From positions 1 to 6,280 of the forward strand of contig WTHW01000114.1 in NCBI GenBank assembly GCA_011526395.1: a stretch of DNA of 6,280 nucleotides. Reading direction: 5' to 3'. This stretch comes from Alphaproteobacteria bacterium (GTDB lineage Bacteria > Pseudomonadota > Alphaproteobacteria > Puniceispirillales > Puniceispirillaceae). Both the position numbers and the translations under genes were made by a program. The notes beneath the pieces are model-generated. The model worked only from the letters and a program-made list of their open reading frames with translations, was not told where the DNA came from and searched no databases. Positions within the stretch are counted from its first letter, which is position 1; each line of letters opens with the position of its first letter. Positions 1 through 5,853 of the stretch are shown piece after piece.

Positions 1-434
1 GCAATAAGGGCTCTGTCAATGATGATTTGCATATCCACTTCTGGCAATAAATGCGATTCTAGGAACGCAATATCTTCGTCAGCTCTGCCAGCATTCACCA
101 CCAATCGGAAGACGCCATCTAATTTGCCGATGATCAAATCATCTAACACCCCGCCCATCTCATTCAAAAAGACTGAGTAACGCAAATGACCTTCTGCAAT
201 GGTACTGGTGTCTGTTGGGGTGATTTTTTCCAACATCTTGCCAGCATTTTTGCCAGCTAGCTTAATTTGTGCCATATGCGAGACATCAAACAAACCAGCT
301 TCATGTCTTGTGGCAAGATGCTCTGCCTTGATGCCAGCCTCATAATTCATTGGCATGTCCCATCCGGCGAACGAGACCATTTTGGCATAATGGGAAATAT
401 GAAAGCCATATAAAGCTGTACGTTTATCTGCCAT
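1..434 (-). CDS. gcvT: Aminomethyltransferase (glycine cleavage system T protein), N-terminal part
   Basis: The reverse strand encodes 144 residues before the window edge, so the C-terminal part is missing. GcvT transfers the methylene group of the aminomethyl-lipoyl arm of H protein to tetrahydrofolate, releasing ammonia, in cytoplasmic glycine breakdown. Seen here: the N-terminal block FAGWDMPMNY (residues 22-31), GLFDVSHM (47-54), GGVLDDLII (94-102) and LVVNA (111-115), all typical of the folate-binding GcvT domain. The ATG at 434-432 follows AGGAGA (446-441) with 6 bases between. The long leader is a glycine riboswitch, an independent argument for the identity, because gcv operons are its classic target. 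The other gcv genes (gcvH, gcvP) would be expected beyond position 1 but are not in view. The identification is firm; only the partial length limits it. Confidence 0.96.
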   Translation of the reverse strand, partial: MADKRTALYGFHISHYAKMVSFAGWDMPMNYEAGIKAEHLATRHEAGLFDVSHMAQIKLAGKNAGKMLEKITPTDTSTIAEGHLRYSVFLNEMGGVLDDLIIGKLDGVFRLVVNAGRADEDIAFLESHLLPEVDMQIIIDRALI

Positions 435-438
435 GGAT

Positions 439-519
439 AATCTCCTGTTCCAAAAAGCGACGATACCTACCCATAGCGATGAGTAGGCGCGACCCTTCTG
501 TCTTGGAACCTGTGAGATT
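439..519 (-). promoter_or_regulatory. Expression platform: anti-Shine-Dalgarno pairing and gcvT ribosome binding site
   Basis: On the minus strand the aptamer 2 3' segment AATCTCACAGGTTCC (519-505) can pair with the gcvT ribosome-binding segment GGAACAGGAGATT (451-439). The helices are AATCTC/GAGATT (6 bp) and GTTCC/GGAAC (5 bp), separated by an ACAG/AG internal loop. The first strand belongs to the ligand-bound aptamer core, so glycine binding and ribosome-site masking should exclude each other. That predicts translational ON control. A local hairpin, CCTACTCA (487-480) with TGGGTAGG (473-466) and one G-U pair, sits inside the loop. A short T run (456-452) lies downstream of it, but 9 bases from the stem, so a transcription terminator is a weaker reading. 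The pairing is seen in the sequence; the mechanism is inferred. Confidence 0.7.
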
Positions 520-722
520 TAATCACATCACCGCTAAACTCATAGGCAGTGCCTTGTGTCTGTCCCCTTCGGTGGGTGGCATGCCACCTCTTTCCAGAGT
601 GTTCACATTCCTGAGGTACATGTACCTGAGAGTTTGCAGGGCGTTTGCTCCTTCGGTGGATAGTCGTCAGATAAAACAGTCAATCTGCTTTCTATCTCTC
701 TCCCTCTGGAATGACCAGAACA
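492..722 (-). promoter_or_regulatory. Tandem glycine riboswitch upstream of gcvT
   Basis: Read on the minus strand. Aptamer 1 has the core CACCGAAGGAGCAAACG (near 659-643) and the CAAACTCTCAGG block (near 637-626). Its P1 helix is CATTCC (713-708) with GGAATG (611-606). Aptamer 2 begins CTCTGGAAAGAG (599-588), has the core CACCGAAGGGGACAG (near 575-561), and ends TCTCACAGGTTCCAAGACAG (517-498). Both cores match the glycine riboswitch family (ACCGAAGGRGCAA...CUCUCAGG...). A leader-linker helix, TGTTC (722-718) with GAACA (604-600), is also visible, as known for intact tandem glycine riboswitches. The RNA binds glycine cooperatively and is expected to switch gcvT on when glycine is abundant. 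The family call is firm; boundaries are good to about 10 bases. Confidence 0.93.
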
Positions 723-729
723 ACTAGGA

Positions 730-758
730 ACGGTAAAAGCGTTAACTTTTTGAGTCAA
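730..758 (-). promoter_or_regulatory. Predicted sigma-70 promoter for the riboswitch-gcvT transcript
   Basis: Minus strand: -35 TTGACT (758-753), 17-base spacer, -10 TACCGT (735-730). The -35 is strong and the -10 is weak. The predicted start of transcription, near 722-724, falls exactly at the first base of the riboswitch leader-linker helix, which supports the assignment. Confidence 0.5.
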
Positions 759-770
759 CAGACCTAAAAT
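742..770 (+). promoter_or_regulatory. Predicted sigma-70 promoter for the VanZ-like gene
   Basis: Plus strand: -35 TTAACT (742-747), 17-base spacer, -10 TAAAAT (765-770), giving a 5' leader of about 40 bases to the ATG at 818. It occupies nearly the same bases as the divergent gcvT promoter, so the two probably compete for polymerase. Confidence 0.45.
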
Positions 771-817
771 GGTCAGCTATGCTTGGCAAAATGCGCAAAA
801 CAGGACAGCCGTAAAAT

Positions 818-1204
818 ATGACAAACACACTCCTATATCCTCTGATATATCTGCGCGCTCATCCTAAAGCGGCATTGTCATTATCTCTTACCATCACAAC
901 AGGCATCCTTTTTTTAAGCTTGCAACCTCTTGCTGAATTACCATCTGTGCCGGGCGGTGATAAAACACATCACCTCATTGCCTATGGATTGCTGGCATTT
1001 CCAACCGCACTTGCCATACCCTCACGCCTATGGGTTTATGGCGCTCTTTATATCTGTCTTGGCGGTGCGATTGAAATCATACAGCCATATGTGAATCGCT
1101 ATGGGGAATGGTTGGATTTTATCGCTAACCTCAGCGGTGTTCTCATCGGCACATGCGCTGGTCTATGGTGTCATCATAATTTGCCAAACCCAGTTGCCAA
1201 ATAA
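818..1204 (+). CDS. VanZ-like family small membrane protein
   Basis: A 128-residue protein with hydrophobic segments at about 18-38, 52-66, 72-90 and 101-117. The VanZ-like signature is clear: DKTHHLIAYG (48-57), then GGAIEIIQPY (82-91), NRYGEW (93-98) and LDFIANLSGVLIG (99-111). VanZ of enterococci gives low-level teicoplanin resistance, but the biochemical role of short proteobacterial members is not established, so no function in resistance is claimed. The acidic, His and Arg/Asn residues of the signature lie close to the membrane segments, as is usual in the family. The ATG is preceded only by a weak, distant AGGA (802-805). An upstream ATG at 791 is in frame but blocked by a TAA. It is transcribed divergently from gcvT and ends 139 bases before the exporter gene. 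Confidence 0.85.
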   Translation: MTNTLLYPLIYLRAHPKAALSLSLTITTGILFLSLQPLAELPSVPGGDKTHHLIAYGLLAFPTALAIPSRLWVYGALYICLGGAIEIIQPYVNRYGEWLDFIANLSGVLIGTCAGLWCHHNLPNPVAK

Positions 1205-1343
1205 TAACAAATAAATCGCTAATCCTATCTCATTTAACATTCACAATGACGTAACCACGATATTGCAAAACAAAAAACCATCCTAACCAAGATGGCGATC
1301 GTACTGATTGGCATTGTTTTTGTTTGTTGCGTTTGGGTGAGTT

Positions 1344-2294
1344 ATGATGGCGTCAGATAATAATCGCGGTATCCTCTTTATCTTAGTGGGCATGACCTTA
1401 TTCAGCGGGCAAGATGTTCTTATCCGCCAGCTAAGTGATGGTGGCTCATTACTACAAGTCCTCACCATCAGAGGCGTGCTTGGCACCATCTTCTTGACCA
1501 TCTTCTTAAAACTCACCGGCAGGCCCGTGATACTCTCATCAGCCTATCCCCTCTTATCAGCCGCGCGTATCATCCTATTCTTCTTTGGCTTTTTGGCATT
1601 TTATTATGCGCTGACAGTGATGAACCTTGCTGAAGTCACAGCTCTATTCTTTGCGAGCCCCTTATTCATCACGCTTATCTCAAAATTCTTCTTAAAGGAA
1701 TCGGTGGGATTGCCGCGCACAATGGCTGTCATCATTGGCTTTATGGGTGTGTTGCTGATTGTGAAACCAACAGCTGACACCTTTAACGCCATTGCGCTTC
1801 TTCCTATCTTTACCGCCTTTGCTTATGCCGTCTCTATGATGGTGGCGCGCTACACCAAAGATAAAGATTCTATCTGGCAGCAAATGATGCATCTTTATTT
1901 CGGCGGCGCGATATTTGGCGCGATTGGCTCTATCTTAATGATCCTCTTTGCGGTGAATGAGGCAACTATGCCGACCGCTGGTTACATCGTGCGTGAATGG
2001 AACCTGACCGATAGCTACATCATTTCAATCATGATTTGTGTGGCTGCGATTGGCTGTGCTGGCATGTTGCTCTTAACCTATGCCTATCGGCTTGGCGCGC
2101 CATCTGTTATCGCGCCATTTGAATATTCATTATTATTCTTGGCCGCCGCATGGGGCTACTTCCTGTTTGACGAGGTGCCAGACACCCTATCAATGTGGGG
2201 CATGATACTGATTGTGAATAGCAGCCTGTTCATCTTCTTCCGCGAGAATATCAGGCGCCGGCCAGTGGCAATCAAAACAAGTCTGCGTACCTGA
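1344..2294 (+). CDS. EamA/DMT-superfamily transporter (10 TM)
   Basis: A 316-residue inner-membrane protein made of two EamA repeats, about residues 10-140 and 150-298, with roughly ten hydrophobic helices. Seen here: the first-repeat stretch ending in FMGVLLIVKP (133-142), and in the second repeat YAYRLGAPSVIAPFEY (246-261) and the late FDEVPD (275-280) before the last helix. These are typical of drug/metabolite exporters of the RhaT/EamA type. Members export small metabolites or amino acids; the substrate cannot be read from sequence. A stop at 1338-1340 directly upstream in frame limits the start to the ATG at 1344 or the adjacent ATG at 1347. GGGTGAG (1335-1341) lies only 2 to 5 bases before them, so the ribosome site is poor. 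The 3' end converges on the ArsC-family gene with only 20 bases between stop codons. Confidence 0.9.
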   Translation: MMASDNNRGILFILVGMTLFSGQDVLIRQLSDGGSLLQVLTIRGVLGTIFLTIFLKLTGRPVILSSAYPLLSAARIILFFFGFLAFYYALTVMNLAEVTALFFASPLFITLISKFFLKESVGLPRTMAVIIGFMGVLLIVKPTADTFNAIALLPIFTAFAYAVSMMVARYTKDKDSIWQQMMHLYFGGAIFGAIGSILMILFAVNEATMPTAGYIVREWNLTDSYIISIMICVAAIGCAGMLLLTYAYRLGAPSVIAPFEYSLLFLAAAWGYFLFDEVPDTLSMWGMILIVNSSLFIFFRENIRRRPVAIKTSLRT

Positions 2295-2314
2295 CCAGCC
2301 CTGACCTTTTCGAT

Positions 2315-2665
2315 CTAGTCCAAAAGATCTAACACCAACTCAGGTGGCCTGCCTATGATCGCACGCGACCCGCGCACCACAATTGGCCGCTCAATGACTT
2401 TGGGATATTGCACCATCAATGCTATCTGCGCCTCTTTGGACAAATCATGTATATTTGTACAATGTGCTTTACAATCAGCTTCATTTTGTCGAATTATTTC
2501 GGCTGGCTTCCTATCCAAAAGATCTAAAATCCGCGCCAGCTCAGACTCTGTTGGCACCTCTTCAAGATACAAAACAATCTTCGGCTCAAACCCCTTGGAT
2601 CTAATCAAATCAAGGGTTTGACGTGACTTACTACATCTCGGGTTATGATAGATCGTGATTTCCAT
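2315..2665 (-). CDS. arsC: ArsC-family (thioredoxin-fold) reductase, arsenate reductase-like
   Basis: 116 residues, the usual length for the glutaredoxin-dependent ArsC/YfgD family. It opens with MEITIYHNPRCSKSR, where Cys11 is the expected catalytic cysteine. It ends with ERPIVV (92-97), Arg98, Arg101 and GRPPE (105-109), the conserved substrate-side segment. Family members reduce arsenate to arsenite with glutathione and glutaredoxin; many housekeeping copies have untested substrates. No arsR, arsB or acr3 is nearby, so an arsenic-resistance role is unproven. The frame is open up to 2752, but the start at 2665 is preferred. It gives the family N-terminus, is preceded by AAGGTG (2677-2672), and lies downstream of a promoter that would fall inside the longer frame. 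Two further cysteines (65, 69) are present. Confidence 0.9.
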   Translation of the reverse strand: MEITIYHNPRCSKSRQTLDLIRSKGFEPKIVLYLEEVPTESELARILDLLDRKPAEIIRQNEADCKAHCTNIHDLSKEAQIALMVQYPKVIERPIVVRGSRAIIGRPPELVLDLLD

Positions 2666-2723
2666 TCTTGCGCACCTTGCAAACTTCCTGTTACAAACCC
2701 TATGTAGCATCTCATTTTTTTGA

Positions 2724-2752
2724 AGGATAGCAACAAATTTCGGGCAATTCAA
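2724..2752 (-). promoter_or_regulatory. Predicted sigma-70 promoter for the ArsC-family gene
   Basis: Minus strand: -35 TTGAAT (2752-2747), 17-base spacer, -10 TATCCT (2729-2724). Transcription would start near 2717, about 50 bases before the ATG at 2665. This argues against translation from the upstream ATG at 2752. Confidence 0.4.
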
Positions 2753-2796
2753 AGCCGAGAAATCAAGTGAAGCAAGGGTCTAATAGGAGCGCTATC

Positions 2797-3699
2797 TTGT
2801 CAGATATGAAAGCGAATATTCTAAATGTGAAGTATGAGCAGGGCATCTGGCATAAATTCTATTACCGCCAATCCCAGAACCTGCTTAAAAAACTCATTCA
2901 CAAACAAGCAAATTACTATTTGAAACCAACTGATATCATCAGCCACAGGCCCACATTATTTGGATATCACGAACCGCATCTAGAAGCGCTATTCAAGGCT
3001 GTGTCTCAAACAAACAGTGATTTCTTCCTAGATATAGGCGCAAATATCGGCCTCAGCTCCGTCCTTTCAGGCGCCTATTTTTCAGACATACATTGCGTTG
3101 AGCCAAACCAAACGCTTGCTAAAATCCTAGATGTGAATATCGAATTAAACGGTCTGTCTGATAGAACAAAAATTCACAATATTGGCCTTGGAACTGAGAC
3201 AAAGACTGAAGAATTAGCCATCCCAAAACAGAATTTTGGTGGCGCCTTTGTCCGTCGCGGAAACGCCTATGATGGCACAAATGATACCGCTGGTCGCAAG
3301 GACGGTGATTACTTATATCAAACAATCGAGCTAGTCGAGGCAAATCAATGGTTTGAAGCCCTATTCAAGGCAAATGACAACTGGAAAAATGGTATGATTA
3401 AAATCGATGTCGAAGGCTTTGAGCTACCAATTTTCCAGTCACTTATTGAAACGCTACCCTCAGATATTTCAACTGCGATCATCATGGAAAATTTCCTAGA
3501 TAAGGTCGCATATCAGGACTTTAAATCAGATACGCACCAGCTTGAATGGTTTGGATTTTACAAATCAAAAAACATCCTCAAATCCATCCCCTTTAAGCTG
3601 CTAGGCATGAGCTCACATTACAGTCAAATCATCAAACCTGTTGACCAGTTTGATAAAGCGCCACACGATATCATCGTTGTCGCAAAGCCACTGAAATAG
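2797..3699 (+). CDS. FkbM family SAM-dependent methyltransferase (first copy)
   Basis: About 300 residues. Numbered from the chosen start, the Rossmann SAM-binding loop is FLDIGANIGLSS (77-88), the acidic residue after strand 2 is in VEPN (101-104), and the FkbM hallmark IKIDVEGFE is at 201-209, followed by IIMEN (228-232). FkbM enzymes are O-methyltransferases; many act on sugars of surface glycans, the founder on a macrolide. The position next to other glycan-type genes makes a sugar substrate plausible, but that is inferred. The start is uncertain. A TTG at 2797 has TAGGAG (2784-2789) with ideal 7-base spacing. The first ATG is at 2806, and the longest frame begins with GTG at 2767. A 50-codon gene follows 12 bases after the stop, probably co-transcribed. 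Confidence 0.88.
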   Translation: MSDMKANILNVKYEQGIWHKFYYRQSQNLLKKLIHKQANYYLKPTDIISHRPTLFGYHEPHLEALFKAVSQTNSDFFLDIGANIGLSSVLSGAYFSDIHCVEPNQTLAKILDVNIELNGLSDRTKIHNIGLGTETKTEELAIPKQNFGGAFVRRGNAYDGTNDTAGRKDGDYLYQTIELVEANQWFEALFKANDNWKNGMIKIDVEGFELPIFQSLIETLPSDISTAIIMENFLDKVAYQDFKSDTHQLEWFGFYKSKNILKSIPFKLLGMSSHYSQIIKPVDQFDKAPHDIIVVAKPLK

Positions 3700-3711
3700 G
3701 GCCATTTTCAC

Positions 3712-3864
3712 ATGTCAAACAAAGAGGAAGGCCAACCTCAAGACAGCTTATTTGCAGACCAGTTAAAAGACCAATTCGCCTTCTTTTATGCTGTCACAAT
3801 CGTAGCCATTGAAGCCTATAAAAAGGCAAGAGACCATTATCAAAAACAGTCTAAAAACCAATAG
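3712..3864 (+). CDS. Small uncharacterised protein, 50 aa
   Basis: An ATG-to-TAG frame of 50 residues, not recognised as any known family. The N-terminus is polar and acidic (MSNKEEGQPQDS). The centre is hydrophobic/aromatic (FAFFYAVTIVAI, about 22-33), too short for a confident membrane span and perhaps membrane-associated. The C-terminus is basic and Gln-rich (EAYKKARDHYQKQSKNQ, 34-50), likely helical. It begins 12 bases after the stop of the first FkbM gene on the same strand, which suggests one transcript. No good Shine-Dalgarno is seen; the upstream bases are GGGCCATTTTCAC, so translation may be coupled to the preceding gene. Amino-acid composition and codon choice look protein-like, but with only 50 codons chance cannot be excluded. 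Confidence 0.55.
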   Translation: MSNKEEGQPQDSLFADQLKDQFAFFYAVTIVAIEAYKKARDHYQKQSKNQ

Positions 3865-3899
3865 GTTTCCACTGTCCTTAAATCATCAGAGAGCATCTC

Positions 3900-3974
3900 A
3901 TGAAAATAGAAAAAGTAGACATTGTGAAATGGGTAGCAACCATAGTCCAGCTTATTGGCTATCTGAATTCCTAG
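3900..3974 (+). pseudogene. Truncated N-terminus of a small membrane protein (DUF6552-like?)
   Basis: An ATG frame of 24 codons preceded by AGAGAG (3886-3891) at about 8 bases. The peptide starts MKIEKVDIVKWVATIVQLIGY (residues 1-21 shown to the Tyr), then LNS and a TAG. From memory, the pattern WVAT-x-x-Q-x-x-GY begins the first transmembrane helix of short (about 70-80 aa) alphaproteobacterial membrane proteins listed as DUF6552. If so, everything after the first helix is missing. The frame ends inside the 3' end of the opposite-strand FkbM gene, overlapping it by 23 bases, so its downstream part appears to have been replaced. A genuine 24-aa peptide is the alternative. The family assignment is unverified memory. 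Confidence 0.45.
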
Positions 3975-4683
3975 AAAACAGAATATCAAAATTCATATCT
4001 TTTTCTAATTGCCATTTGATCTCAAAACCCAAAGATAGCATGTGATCAACAAGGTCCATTTTTGACCTGTCGACTTCAATAAACACATCCTGCACCACCC
4101 CAGATGCAAGAATGTTGGACGCACCTCGTAAAACCGCATCTTCTGCCCCATCAACATCAATTTTGATATGGGTTGGGATAACATCATTGGACTTCGAAAA
4201 ATCATCCAAAGATAAGGTTGTAACCTGATATTCATAAGGCACATTTTTCTTATGAAGCTTTGGAATATGTGTGTCTGAATTAGATTCTATTGTAATGACT
4301 TGCCCAGAAACATCACTGATTGCAGCAAATGTGAAGGTAAAACGGTTATGATTTAAGGCTCTGTTTAACGAGCAAAAATGGCTTTGATAAAGGCTGCAAT
4401 CAAAACCAAATACTTGAATATCTTTGTGAGAGGAGGCCAGACAACACTCCTGGCCATAGCTCGTGCCAATATCAAAATACACAGACCCAGCCGGCAAATT
4501 ATTCAGCCATTCATATAATTTCGGCTCACGCTTTTGCGCACTCAAATCTGTCAAATCATCACAAACATAGTGATTGGAAATAGGTACAAAAAAAGTGGCG
4601 CTCATATCACCCACTCTGATTTTTGTAGTCTTTGGGGTTAGCCGCAATAAACGCGCAACCACATGATAAATACGAGTGATCAT
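3952..4683 (-). CDS. FkbM family SAM-dependent methyltransferase (second copy)
   Basis: 243 residues on the minus strand. Seen: SAM-binding loop YFDIGTSYGQE (69-79), the strand-2 acidic position as FGFD (92-95), TTLSLDDF (155-162) and the FkbM hallmark HIKIDVDGAEDAVLRGA (172-188). It differs from the first copy in having GTSYG in place of GANIG and Asp in place of the usual Glu after strand 2. The two are therefore distant relatives, not a recent duplication. Likely function is O-methylation of a glycan component; the acceptor is unknown. ATG at 4683-4681 with a poor ribosome site. The last five residues (NSDSQ) and the stop come from DNA that also encodes the truncated frame on the plus strand, so the natural C-terminus may have been altered. 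It is divergent from the methyltransferase-flippase operon. Confidence 0.85.
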   Translation of the reverse strand: MITRIYHVVARLLRLTPKTTKIRVGDMSATFFVPISNHYVCDDLTDLSAQKREPKLYEWLNNLPAGSVYFDIGTSYGQECCLASSHKDIQVFGFDCSLYQSHFCSLNRALNHNRFTFTFAAISDVSGQVITIESNSDTHIPKLHKKNVPYEYQVTTLSLDDFSKSNDVIPTHIKIDVDGAEDAVLRGASNILASGVVQDVFIEVDRSKMDLVDHMLSLGFEIKWQLEKDMNFDILFSRNSDSQ

Positions 4684-4732
4684 AAGGCTTCAAACTTCTG
4701 TTATAATTCGCCATGACGATATTGAATGTGCT

Positions 4733-4786
4733 TACGATAAGCAATAGCACAAATGAGATAAATGAGACCTTGTGCTTCTTATCGTA
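4733..4786. repeat. Long imperfect inverted repeat in the divergent intergenic region
   Basis: TACGATAAG (4733-4741) pairs with CTTATCGTA (4778-4786), and AGCACAA (4746-4752) with TTGTGCT (4770-4776), a 16-bp interrupted stem with a 17-base loop. The loop region holds a direct repeat AAATGAGA (4751-4758 and 4760-4767). No U tract follows on either strand, so it does not look like a simple terminator. An operator or a structured leader element fits as well. It lies between two divergent genes. Confidence 0.6.
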
Positions 4787-4860
4787 CGCCGCAAATGACC
4801 TTATGAATGCTCGTGCTTTGGCTCAACTCGATTTTTGTCGCAAAATTTCGATGAATTTTA

Positions 4861-4866
4861 TATAAT
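4861..4866 (+). promoter_or_regulatory. -10 box of the predicted promoter for the methyltransferase-flippase operon
   Basis: A perfect TATAAT, in the context TTTTATATAATACGGG. The best -35-like hexamer, TTGTCG (4835-4840), is 20 bases away, too far for an ordinary promoter, so an activator may be needed. Transcription would begin near 4873, leaving a leader of about 80 bases before the ATG at 4952. Confidence 0.45.
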
Positions 4867-4951
4867 ACGGGAATATGTACTATGTATAAATGGTAAGTTT
4901 GGTGCCTCTGGTTCAAGCTGTTCCGTTATTAGGCAATTAAAGGCACAAGCC

Positions 4952-5833
4952 ATGTTATCTCAAAAATCTAATAAGGCAGTCAGCTCTTATCTGAAGCAAT
5001 CATTTCACAGATTTAAAAATGTTGAATTATCACAAGACTTTGCTGAAACTTATTTTTCAAAAGGTATGAACTCTGCATTAAACATGGTGGACCGTGTAAG
5101 AGGTGAGTTAGGTGACAATTTTAAGCCAAAGGTGATATTAGAAATTGGCTGTGCAGGTGGCTTTAATTGTTTTGCGCTGTCAGAAAGATTTCCAGAGGCT
5201 AAAATCTATGGCGTGGAACCGGAAAAATCTGGTGTTGAGCTAGGGCAACTGCTGACAGATGAATTGAACGTATCTGGCAAGGTAAGCATCAAGCAAGGGT
5301 TTGGCGAGGAATTGCCTTATGCTGACGGATTCTTTGACCTTATCATTTGTCATACGGTTATTGAACATGTTCAAAATGTTGATGCTGTGATTACAGAAGT
5401 AGCACGTGTATTATCACCTAAGGGTGTTTTTCATATAGAAGCGCCAAACTATATATTCCCGTATGAGCCTCATCTTCGGATTGTCACGATTCCGCTGTTA
5501 GGCAAGAAATTCGTAGCTTTCACATCTTTGTTGCAAGGTAAGGGGAGCCAAAATGGCTATCTTGGTCATCTGCAATTCGTAACACCATTTTGGCTAGAAA
5601 AATTATTTAATAATTTATCTCTTGAATATGAAAATAGAGCGCTTGCAAAATTGAAGCTTGCAGCGAGTGGGAAAACCAAAATTATGAAATTTAAGCTATT
5701 AGCAAATATGCTGAGAGCGATGGCCTATCTGAAACTAACGAAGCCAGCAATTTGGCTTGTGTCGACAATCGGATTTTATCCAAGTGTCATGTATACAGTA
5801 CGTCGAAAGACCTCTTCGCCACATCACAGTTAA
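4952..5833 (+). CDS. Class I SAM-dependent methyltransferase (Methyltransf_11 type)
   Basis: 293 residues from the ATG at 4952. SAM-binding motif I is VILEIGCAGG (61-70), followed by IYGVEPE (85-91) with the ribose-contacting acidic residue. Motif II-like LPYADGFFDLIICH (121-134) and the post-motif IEHV (136-139) follow, then IEAPNY (162-167). The last third, beginning near YEPHLRI (171-177), carries no recognisable catalytic motif and has a hydrophobic, basic tail ending TVRRKTSSPHHS. Such proteins methylate sugars, lipids or small molecules; the position before a flippase points to surface-glycan modification (inference). The frame is open back to a TTG at 4835, but that would place the TATAAT inside the coding region. 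The ATG at 4952 has AAAGG (4939-4943) at 8 bases and is preferred. The flippase-like gene follows after 20 bases. Confidence 0.88.
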   Translation: MLSQKSNKAVSSYLKQSFHRFKNVELSQDFAETYFSKGMNSALNMVDRVRGELGDNFKPKVILEIGCAGGFNCFALSERFPEAKIYGVEPEKSGVELGQLLTDELNVSGKVSIKQGFGEELPYADGFFDLIICHTVIEHVQNVDAVITEVARVLSPKGVFHIEAPNYIFPYEPHLRIVTIPLLGKKFVAFTSLLQGKGSQNGYLGHLQFVTPFWLEKLFNNLSLEYENRALAKLKLAASGKTKIMKFKLLANMLRAMAYLKLTKPAIWLVSTIGFYPSVMYTVRRKTSSPHHS

Positions 5834-5853
5834 AAAAGTCACAATTGGATTAG

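Noticed and set aside
350..727. Open frame of 125 codons on the plus strand
   Set aside because: It lies antisense to the gcvT start and the glycine riboswitch; its openness is explained by those elements and the protein has no recognisable features.
1278..1295. Hairpin CCATC..GATGG followed by a T run on the minus strand (terminator-like)
   Set aside because: No minus-strand gene lies just upstream for it to terminate, and the stem is only 5 bp.
2295..2345. Possible bidirectional terminator between the convergent exporter and ArsC-family genes
   Set aside because: Only CTTTT..AAAAG can pair, an AT-rich 5-bp stem, too weak to call.
2319..2528. Repeated 14-mer TCCAAAAGATCTAA near both ends of the ArsC-family gene
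   Set aside because: Both copies encode the same residues (LDLLD) within the protein; most likely coincidence from similar helices.
2666..2752. 29-residue N-terminal extension of the ArsC-family protein
   Set aside because: The predicted promoter falls inside it and the family N-terminus begins at 2665.
4005..4244. Open frame of 79 codons on the minus strand
   Set aside because: It is a shadow frame within the second FkbM gene, which carries clear family motifs in another frame.
4835..4951. 39-residue N-terminal extension of the methyltransferase from a TTG
   Set aside because: It contains a perfect TATAAT promoter box, has no ribosome site, and the ATG at 4952 has one.
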